A stretch of 17,317 nucleotides of DNA, taken from contig CAZIID010000009.1 of the NCBI GenBank assembly GCA_964539415.1, positions 1 through 17,317 of the forward strand, in the 5' to 3' direction. Numbering within the stretch: the first letter of the stretch is position 1; each line of letters begins with the position of its first letter. Below, piece after piece: positions 12,338 through 17,317 of this stretch. A program made the translations under genes and the position numbers. The notes below the pieces were generated by a model that made no database searches, was not told the origin of the DNA, and was given only the letters and a program-made list of their open reading frames with translations. This DNA is from CAYQFQ01 sp964539415 (GTDB lineage Bacteria; Patescibacteriota; Minisyncoccia; Phycocordibacterales; GWA1-40-21).

Positions 12338-12622
12338 ATGAATTTTTTTGTAGAAAAAGCTTATGCAGAAGTTGGCAATATGGTAGAGGTGGATGCCTTT
12401 ATAGATAGAGTAAACGCTCAAATAATTTCACCTCTAGTATATCTTGTTTTTACTTTAGCAGTATTTTGGTTTATCTGGGGTATGGTTCAATACATCAGAA
12501 ATGCAGAAAATTCTTCTGAAAGGGAAACTGGATATAAACATATGTTATGGTCAGTTATCGGTATGTTTATAATGATATCTGTAAAAGGAATCATAAACTT
12601 CATACTTGCTACGCTTTTCTAA
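12338..12622 (+). CDS. Pilin-like membrane protein 5, 94 aa, without an obvious signal-peptide core
   Basis: The same two-helix core as its neighbours (helices at about 31-50 and 68-92; FWFIWGMVQYIRNAENSSERE and IMISVKGIINFIL). The N terminus is only NFFVEKAYAEVG: it keeps a cleavage-like AYA|E but lacks the hydrophobic stretch of a signal peptide. An in-frame stop at 12320-12322 rules out a longer upstream start, so the missing stretch is not a start-choice error. It may insert through its first helix or be an accessory subunit. Last gene of the operon, followed by a terminator. No Shine-Dalgarno. Confidence 0.75.
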   Translation: MNFFVEKAYAEVGNMVEVDAFIDRVNAQIISPLVYLVFTLAVFWFIWGMVQYIRNAENSSERETGYKHMLWSVIGMFIMISVKGIINFILATLF

Positions 12623-12638
12623 AAAAACTAAAATTAAA

Positions 12639-12676
12639 AAATCACTAAACCTTAAAAAGTTTAGTGATTTTTTTGT
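12639..12676 (+). terminator. Terminator of the pilin-like operon
   Basis: A perfect 12-bp stem, AAATCACTAAAC (12639-12650) and its complement (12659-12670), continuing into a T-rich run. Confidence 0.9.
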
Positions 12677-12678
12677 AT

Positions 12679-12716
12679 AAAAAAAAAGGGGCAGAAACCT
12701 GGAAGGTTTCTGCCCC
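12679..12716 (-). terminator. Terminator of the SPFH/membrane-protein pair
   Basis: On the minus strand, GGGGCAGAAACCT, loop TCC and AGGTTTCTGCCCC (12716-12688), then nine T. It is convergent with the preceding terminator. Confidence 0.92.
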
Positions 12717-12730
12717 TGCATTGATAACAG

Positions 12731-13390
12731 TTACAATCTCCTAATCACCCTAGTGTCTACCCACTGTGAATTCAATGTTGACTGTTCTCCCTCAAGAGAA
12801 CCATCAGCATACTCTTTGAATCTTATTTCACCTCGTGGATATTCTTTGCATATTGGGTCGTTGTAAATTCCAACCCAATCCCATTTGGGGTTTTCAGAGC
12901 GTTTTAAAAAAACTTCTGCAAGTTTTCTCCTACCAGACAAAACAGTAAATACCATCTTGTCATTATTTCGCTCTGTGAATTTTACATCGAATGGTCCAGC
13001 CTTTCTTTGTTCTGGATTCACACCGATGACTCCAGGAGCCTTCTCCCAAGTCGTCACCCATTTGGTTTCATCCACCTTTGCAGAAAAGTGATTGTATAAG
13101 AACACAATCCCAATAACTGCAAGAACGATGAGAATCAACCCAATAACCTTTCCTCCCCCAAGAACTTTTTGTATTCTGTTTTTGAGGAGGAACCGTTTGA
13201 GGTGCAGGGCTCTGCTTCTGTGGAGTGTCTTTTTGAGGAACCACCACAAAGCAATAATACCCACCACGACTGAAACACCAATCAAGGCAAAGCCTATGAT
13301 GTCGGCTTTTCCTTTCGGAATAATGCTAAATATCAAAAACATTAAACCGATTATCAGAACAATCTTGAACAGGTATTTCAGTAATTTCAT
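12731..13390 (-). CDS. Hypothetical membrane protein paired with an SPFH protein, 219 aa
   Basis: Family not recognised. Three membrane helices (about residues 6-24, 30-51 and 80-99), with a strongly basic loop between helices 2 and 3 (KKTLHRSRALHLKRFLLKNR), lead to a soluble C-terminal domain of about 115 residues. That domain is rich in beta-type segments (WVTTW, GPFDVKFTE, KMVFTVLSGRR, WDWVGIYNDP, GEIRFKEYADGS). Its start overlaps the stop of the upstream SPFH gene by four bases (ATGA), so the two are translationally coupled. Helices plus a C-terminal soluble domain next to an SPFH gene recalls NfeD-type partners of stomatins, but I see no clear NfeD signature. Confidence 0.75.
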   Translation of the reverse strand: MKLLKYLFKIVLIIGLMFLIFSIIPKGKADIIGFALIGVSVVVGIIALWWFLKKTLHRSRALHLKRFLLKNRIQKVLGGGKVIGLILIVLAVIGIVFLYNHFSAKVDETKWVTTWEKAPGVIGVNPEQRKAGPFDVKFTERNNDKMVFTVLSGRRKLAEVFLKRSENPKWDWVGIYNDPICKEYPRGEIRFKEYADGSLEGEQSTLNSQWVDTRVIRRL

Positions 13391-14475
13391 TTCAGAGTCA
13401 CCTTCTTTCCTTCGTCATTTGAAAGTATCACGCCGGTGTTTCCTCCCAGAACAAGATTGTTACCACCAAATTTCCCAAGCCCTTCCATTAGAGCGAGCGA
13501 CCTTGTGTCACCTTGCATAGCATCAACCTTGCCCTTAAGAATATGTACGTCAACTCCTTTGTTCAACTTCGCCGCCTCGGATGTACCACGTGCCTCTTCA
13601 ATCGCCCTATCGGCAGTATTCTTGGCCTGCAAAACTGCGAGTCGAGTTTCTTCCACCAGAGCTTCACCTCTGAGTGTGGCATTCTTCTTTGCCTCAAGTA
13701 ACTTCTGGGTTTCAGGATCAATCCTTATATCCAAGACGTTAATCGAGACAATTTTTTGCCCTATGGTTTCAACAATCCCGGGATTACCTATTGCACCATC
13801 ATTTAACGATTGGATTAGATTGATAAAACCAGAATTATCTTGGCTTGTCAGCTTGCCCTCATACTGTGCAGCGATAAGCTCCATTGCTTCCTTGGAAGCG
13901 ACAAAATCTCTCGTGCCAGCTTTTATGGGGTCTAGAACGCGCGGAAGGAAAAAACGGAATTGAATCGTTTTTCCAGCATGGACTGTTTCTATTCCAACCC
14001 TGTAGGTTAGAGTAACTTTCAAACCACCCTTCGCCTCTGCGTCCACTGTCTTGTCCAGATATGAACCATTGAAATATAAAGACTCTGCAGTCTCTGTAAC
14101 TTTCTCAAGTTCGCTGTTCACATCTCCTTTGAGATTGTATTTCTCAATAGGGAATGTGTAGATAGAATCAAGTCCTATCCATCTTACACCGTAGAACCTC
14201 CAGAGAAAACTACTAGCATTTCCTTCCCAGAAACTTTCTTCTCCTTCTAACATATCTCCGGTTTTTTCGTCAATATGTTTGCCTAACCCCTTCGTGTTAG
14301 CAAAGTATTGGACGATGTTTAGTCCACGAACTCGGAATTTTATTCTCCCGAGCTTCATTGTCGTGACTAAAAAGGATTCTTTGCCTTCTCTTTGCGAGAG
14401 TTTTGTAAACGTAACTCTCAAGATCAAATGGACACTAAAGCAAAAACACACCAAACCAATTAGAAACACGATCAT
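13387..14475 (-). CDS. SPFH/band-7-like membrane scaffold protein, 362 aa
   Basis: One N-terminal membrane helix (about residues 1-20) is followed by a long beta-rich SPFH-like region (about 25-250; YRVGIETVHAG, a late segment ISINVLDIRIDPETQKLLEAKKNA typical of the end of stomatin/prohibitin domains) and an Ala/Glu-rich coiled coil (about 255-310). A Gly/Asn-rich C terminus follows (GGNNLVLGGNTGVILSN). Such proteins oligomerise at membranes and organise proteases or partner membrane proteins. I start at 14475, because AGGAGA lies six bases upstream there and the N terminus becomes the membrane helix. A start 16 codons earlier would place the Shine-Dalgarno inside the gene. Upstream lies a leader with a possible attenuator. 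Confidence 0.82.
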   Translation of the reverse strand: MIVFLIGLVCFCFSVHLILRVTFTKLSQREGKESFLVTTMKLGRIKFRVRGLNIVQYFANTKGLGKHIDEKTGDMLEGEESFWEGNASSFLWRFYGVRWIGLDSIYTFPIEKYNLKGDVNSELEKVTETAESLYFNGSYLDKTVDAEAKGGLKVTLTYRVGIETVHAGKTIQFRFFLPRVLDPIKAGTRDFVASKEAMELIAAQYEGKLTSQDNSGFINLIQSLNDGAIGNPGIVETIGQKIVSINVLDIRIDPETQKLLEAKKNATLRGEALVEETRLAVLQAKNTADRAIEEARGTSEAAKLNKGVDVHILKGKVDAMQGDTRSLALMEGLGKFGGNNLVLGGNTGVILSNDEGKKVTLK

Positions 14476-14514
14476 AGCACTCTCCTTATTTCTTTCTTTT
14501 GTAACTGTTATGTC

Positions 14515-14544
14515 AAAAAACAAAATAGGGGATACCTTCCCCTA
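14515..14544 (-). promoter_or_regulatory. Terminator-like hairpin in the leader of the SPFH gene
   Basis: Minus strand TAGGGGA, loop AGGTA, TCCCCTA, followed by ATTTTGTTTTTTG. It lies between the predicted transcript start (about 14556) and the Shine-Dalgarno (14487-14481), where an intrinsic-terminator-like structure could attenuate transcription. Confidence 0.4.
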
Positions 14545-14562
14545 AATTTCACTCTACCTAAT

Positions 14563-14591
14563 ATACTAGCATACTTATGCCAAAAAGTCAA
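14563..14591 (-). promoter_or_regulatory. Promoter of the SPFH operon
   Basis: Minus-strand TTGACT, 17-base spacer, TAGTAT. The leader to the ATG at 14475 is about 80 bases, the longest of any gene here. Confidence 0.5.
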
Positions 14592-14655
14592 ATAGAAATG
14601 TCTTATAAAAAGCCATATTTTAAGCCATATTTTTTAGATTTTTAATAAGGTTGGG

Positions 14656-14684
14656 TTGATTTATTTATTAAAATGTTTTATTAT
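14656..14684 (+). promoter_or_regulatory. rnpB promoter
   Basis: TTGATT, 17-base spacer, TATTAT. Expected start about 14691, coinciding with the 5' strand of P1. Confidence 0.6.
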
Positions 14685-14690
14685 ATAAAA

Positions 14691-15060
14691 AGCCTTTTTG
14701 TTGGGTGATCGCTTGGAATTGCTTTATTGTGATTCTTGGAGGAAAGTCCGAACACAGCGATTCAAATTTTTTGATGGTATAGGTAGCGGGTAACGCCCGT
14801 CAGTCGTAAGACTAGAGGTGCGAACAGTGACGGATTTTTTCGAAAGAAAAATCCACCCAATGAAATAATATTTTATCGGGTGAATCCTTAGGGTAACCTT
14901 TGGGGTGCAACGACAAAATCCTTACCCCTGTGCAAGGCCGTGTCCGTCTCGTACGGAAGTGCCGCTTGATCTACCGAGTAATCGGTGTGACAGATAAATG
15001 ATTATCCAAGATATATTAAAAATATATCTGGACAGAATTCGGCTTATAGGCATAAAGGCA
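14691..15060 (+). ncRNA. rnpB: RNase P RNA (bacterial type A-like)
   Basis: The catalytic RNA that trims tRNA 5' leaders. The conserved core is clear: GGAGGAAAGTCCG (14738-14750, P4 5' region) near the 5' end, and ACAGAATTCGGCTTATAGG (15032-15050) at the 3' end. P1 forms from GCCTTTTTG (14692-14700) and CATAAAGGC (15051-15059) with one mismatch. The middle includes GTAACCTTTGGGG and TGCAAGGCC. In the P15-P17 area the GGU loop that pairs with tRNA CCA is not apparent; GGCC leads straight into a small hairpin (GTCCGT/ACGGA). An A/T-rich hairpin (AGATATATT/AATATATCT, 15009-15029) sits just before the P4 3' strand, where E. coli has only a short stem. Ends are estimated from P1. Confidence 0.95.
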
Positions 15061-15067
15061 AAATCTG

Positions 15068-15096
15068 AAACCATCGTCAAAAGCGGTGGTTTTAGT
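15068..15096 (+). terminator. Probable rnpB terminator
   Basis: AAACCATCG (15068-15076) pairs with CGGTGGTTT (15084-15092, one G-T), followed by TTAGTTTG. The U tract is weak. Confidence 0.55.
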
Positions 15097-15126
15097 TTGC
15101 CAAAATTTAAGGAGCAGGGCGACTAT

Positions 15127-15162
15127 CCCAGTAGTAAAGAAATCATAATTTCTTACTACGGG
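15127..15162 (+). other. Strong hairpin in the rnpB-murJ spacer
   Basis: CCC, GTAGTAA and GAAAT (15127-15143) pair with ATTTC, TTACTAC and GGG (15148-15162), with two bulged A residues and loop CATA. No T run follows, so it is not a simple terminator. A weaker stem, TTTTGAG/CTCAAAA, lies just after. The rest of 15097-15343 shows no gene. Confidence 0.55.
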
Positions 15163-15325
15163 ACAGGTATATTTTGAGCACCCCGTAGAAATTTCACTCA
15201 AAAAAACCATAGGTAAAAAACAAATGTTTATAAAACAGACAATCTTTAAACACTGTCACACATTCTCTAAATTTTGTACGGGGTATCTGCAGAAATTAAA
15301 ATTTTTATTTTCGTTAATTTTCTTG

Positions 15326-15331
15326 TATACT
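15326..15331 (+). promoter_or_regulatory. Likely -10 element of the murJ promoter
   Basis: TATACT, with an expected start near 15338, about six bases before the ATG at 15344. The -35 side is A/T-rich without a clear match. Confidence 0.4.
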
Positions 15332-15343
15332 AGTAGAAAGTAT

Positions 15344-17023
15344 ATGGTAAAGAAATTTTTTAAACTATTTAGTAGCGAAATTACCGGCTTACATGAGGCC
15401 GCTTTTCTTCTGGGTATTTTTGCTTTAGTTTCTCAATTTTTAGGTCTTTTTCGTGACAGAATACTTGCATCTTCTTTTGGTGCCGGACTTCAACTTGATT
15501 TGTATTATTCTTCTTTTAGAATTCCAGACTTTATTTTTGTCACTGTGGCGTCTATAGTTTCTGTTTTTGTTCTCATACCTTTTATATCCGAGAGAATGGA
15601 CAAAGGAGAATTGGAAGTGAGGAAATTTATTGGTTCTATTTTTACTTTCTTTTCTATTCTTATGGTTGGGATTAGTATCATTGCTTTTTTTCTGATTCCG
15701 GTTTTGACTCCAATTATTTTTAAAGGAATGAAAGATAGTCCAAATTTGCCTGATTTGATAAATATGACAAGGATTTTATTATTGTCACCAATATTTTTAG
15801 GTCTATCAAATTTTTTTGCAAATATTACACAAGTTAGTAGAAAGTTTCTTATATATGCGCTCTGTCCTATTTTTTATAATGTTGGCATTATCTTGGGTAT
15901 TGTTGTGTTTTATCCAATCTTTGGATTATACGGACTTTCTTTTGGTGTTATTTTGGGCTCTGTTTTACATTTCGCAATTCAAATTCCGTCTGTAATAAAG
16001 AGTGGGTTACTTTCATTTAAAGAAATAAAAATGAACTTTTCTGAAATCTACGATGTTGTAAAAATATCTATACCAAGGACTTTAGCTTTGAGTATGTCTC
16101 AAATTTCTATTATGGTTTTGTTGGGTTTTGCTTCTTTGATGAAAGAGGGGTCAATTGCCATTTTTAACTTTGCATACAATTTAGAAGCAGTCCCTATGTC
16201 TATTATTGGAGTTAGTTATGCTACTGTAGCTTTTCCTACATTATCAAATTTATTTGTTAAGGGTAAAAAAACAGAGTTTATGGAAAGTTTGGCTTCTGGA
16301 GCAAAGCATATAATATTTTGGTCTATACCTATAAGCGTTTTATTTATCGTTTTACGTGCACAAATAGTTAGAGTTATATATGGCGCTGGAGAGTTTGATT
16401 GGACGAGCACAAGACTTACAGCAGCAATGCTAGCTATCTTTATAGTGTCTGCCGTTGCTCAGTCCTTATCACTTCTTTTGATAAGAGGATTTTATGCTTC
16501 TGGAGAGACAAAAAAAGTTGTTATATCTAATATAGTTTCTATGCTTTCTACCATATTCTTTACTTTTATATTCTTAAAGTTTTTTGAATCAAACCAAATG
16601 TTTAAGGATTTTGTTGAATCAATTTTACGTGTTGATGGTATAGCTGGTACAGAAGTCTTGATGTTGGCGCTTGGATTTACTTTATCATCACTGCTGAATT
16701 GTATCGTTCTTTGGTTTATCTTTAATAAAGAAAATAAAGGTTTTTCTAATTCTCTTTTAAATACTTTATTCCAAAGTTTTTGTGCCTCAATAATAATGGG
16801 AGCTGTCACATATTTTAGTTTAAATATTTTTGATAATATCTTCAGTCTTGATACTTTCTGGGGAGTCTTTTTGCAAGGAATGTTGTCTGGTCTCGTGGGT
16901 ATAATAGTCTGTGTTATCATTTTGTGGCTTCTTAAGAGTAATGAGCTATCCGATGTATTTAAGACGCTTCACAAGAGATTTTGGACTGTTAAGACGGTTG
17001 CTCCTGATACTATTGAGATTTAG
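15344..17023 (+). CDS. murJ: MurJ-like lipid II flippase (MviN family, MOP superfamily), 559 aa
   Basis: MurJ moves lipid II across the inner membrane for peptidoglycan synthesis. The family block near the N terminus is clear: LGLFRDRILASSFGAG (33-48), Asp52 and FRIPD (58-62), then about 14 hydrophobic helices over the full usual length. Of the E. coli cavity residues, by recalled alignment, Arg24 and Asp39 are kept (Arg37, Asp52), but Arg18, Arg52 and Glu57 correspond to Gln31, Phe65 and Ser70. I start at 15344, which gives the usual MurJ N terminus and lies just after a TATACT box. An upstream in-frame Met at 15224 would add 40 residues from a hairpin-rich spacer. No clear Shine-Dalgarno. 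Monocistronic, followed by rpmG with its own promoter. Confidence 0.9.
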   Translation: MVKKFFKLFSSEITGLHEAAFLLGIFALVSQFLGLFRDRILASSFGAGLQLDLYYSSFRIPDFIFVTVASIVSVFVLIPFISERMDKGELEVRKFIGSIFTFFSILMVGISIIAFFLIPVLTPIIFKGMKDSPNLPDLINMTRILLLSPIFLGLSNFFANITQVSRKFLIYALCPIFYNVGIILGIVVFYPIFGLYGLSFGVILGSVLHFAIQIPSVIKSGLLSFKEIKMNFSEIYDVVKISIPRTLALSMSQISIMVLLGFASLMKEGSIAIFNFAYNLEAVPMSIIGVSYATVAFPTLSNLFVKGKKTEFMESLASGAKHIIFWSIPISVLFIVLRAQIVRVIYGAGEFDWTSTRLTAAMLAIFIVSAVAQSLSLLLIRGFYASGETKKVVISNIVSMLSTIFFTFIFLKFFESNQMFKDFVESILRVDGIAGTEVLMLALGFTLSSLLNCIVLWFIFNKENKGFSNSLLNTLFQSFCASIIMGAVTYFSLNIFDNIFSLDTFWGVFLQGMLSGLVGIIVCVIILWLLKSNELSDVFKTLHKRFWTVKTVAPDTIEI

Positions 17024-17024
17024 T

Positions 17025-17053
17025 TTGCTTTTTACTGAGTTTTAGGGTATACT
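17025..17053 (+). promoter_or_regulatory. rpmG promoter
   Basis: TTGCTT, 17-base spacer, TATACT. Expected start about 17060, leader about 16 bases without a Shine-Dalgarno. Confidence 0.6.
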
Positions 17054-17075
17054 CTTTTGGTAATTAAAAACAGAT

Positions 17076-17234
17076 ATGTCACAAGATCAATTAATAAAAC
17101 TAGCCTGTAAGAACTGCAAAAGAATCAATTACTGGAGCAGAAAGAACAGGAAAAAAGTTGAAAGAAAAATAGAGCTCAATAAATTCTGTAAATGGTGCAG
17201 AAAGACTACTGTGCATAAAGAGGTGAAAAAGTAG
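17076..17234 (+). CDS. rpmG: 50S ribosomal protein L33, zinc-ribbon form, 52 aa
   Basis: The translation begins MSQDQLIKLACKNCKRINYW and ends KTTVHKEVKK. It has the L33 hallmarks: two CxxC pairs (Cys11/Cys14 and Cys38/Cys41) forming a zinc ribbon, a central very basic stretch (SRKNRKKVERKIE), and ELNKFC before the second pair. The length matches the family. L33 lies near the E site of the large subunit. It has its own promoter and is followed by two hairpins, so it is not obviously cotranscribed with a secE/nusG cluster within this window. No Shine-Dalgarno. Confidence 0.93.
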   Translation: MSQDQLIKLACKNCKRINYWSRKNRKKVERKIELNKFCKWCRKTTVHKEVKK

Positions 17235-17238
17235 GAGC

Positions 17239-17258
17239 GTGCTCAGTAGCACATTTTT
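17239..17258 (+). terminator. Short terminator-like hairpin after rpmG
   Basis: GTGCT, loop CAGT, AGCAC, then A and five T. The stem is only 5 bp, so it may be leaky. Confidence 0.5.
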
Positions 17259-17270
17259 AAATCACGATAA

Positions 17271-17296
17271 AAGGCACCGCCGTCGCGGTGCTTTTT
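17271..17296 (+). terminator. Second, stronger terminator after rpmG
   Basis: GCACCGC (17274-17280), loop CGTC, GCGGTGC (17285-17291), followed by five T. Confidence 0.85.
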
Positions 17297-17317
17297 CTCT
17301 ACTCACAAATTTTTTTG

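Noticed and set aside
13092..13963. Long plus-strand ORFs antisense to the SPFH/membrane-protein pair
   Set aside because: They are opposite-strand shadows: no Shine-Dalgarno or promoter, odd Pro/Ser/Arg composition, and the minus-strand genes have recognisable domains and overlap coupling.
15224..15343. 40-codon N-terminal extension of murJ
   Set aside because: The extra residues come from a hairpin-rich spacer and do not match the family N terminus; a -10 box just before 15344 supports the shorter start.

Overview
The window looks like chromosomal DNA of an AT-rich, small-genome bacterium of the Candidate Phyla Radiation (Patescibacteria, probably a Parcubacteria-type lineage). This is inferred from gene content, not from a marker phylogeny. 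The pointers are a PriA homologue with degraded helicase motifs, a degenerate metallo-beta-lactamase-fold protein upstream of gyrA, a run of small VirB2/TrbC-like pilin proteins, a zinc-ribbon L33, core genes without Shine-Dalgarno sites, and tRNA genes without an encoded CCA. TGA is used as a stop, so the code appears standard rather than the Gracilibacteria/SR1 code.

Layout. 1-544: a truncated tRNA-Ser (minus) and a complete tRNA-Glu (plus) fire from overlapping divergent promoters. Each is flanked by a partial copy of itself with hairpin-rich DNA. 545-2322: three orphan genes of unknown function (two membrane proteins, one soluble), each with its own promoter, good Shine-Dalgarno and terminator. 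2325-2498: a probable structured small RNA on the minus strand. 2510-4414: degenerate priA (minus), divergent from an operon at 4510-7851 (MBL-fold protein, small membrane protein, gyrA). 7854-8609: two near-identical 114-bp palindromic repeats on either side of a small orphan gene. 8679-12622: a long plus-strand operon of methyltransferase, substrate-binding-like protein and five paralogous pilin-like membrane proteins. 12731-14475: a minus-strand pair, SPFH/band-7 protein plus membrane protein. 14691-15060: RNase P RNA. 15344-17023: a MurJ-like flippase. 17076-17234: ribosomal protein L33.

How the genes fit together. The 8679-12622 operon is the best candidate for an uncharacterised system. 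Five secreted two-helix VirB2-like proteins are made together with a membrane-anchored solute-binding-type protein and a SAM methyltransferase, with no ATPase or permease in view. It could build a surface pilus or uptake structure. The genes fall into two initiation classes: core genes have promoters at or next to the start codon and no Shine-Dalgarno, whereas orphan and accessory genes have long leaders and strong Shine-Dalgarno sites. This contrast, together with tRNA-end duplications and palindromic intergenic repeats, suggests accessory modules inserted between conserved operons.
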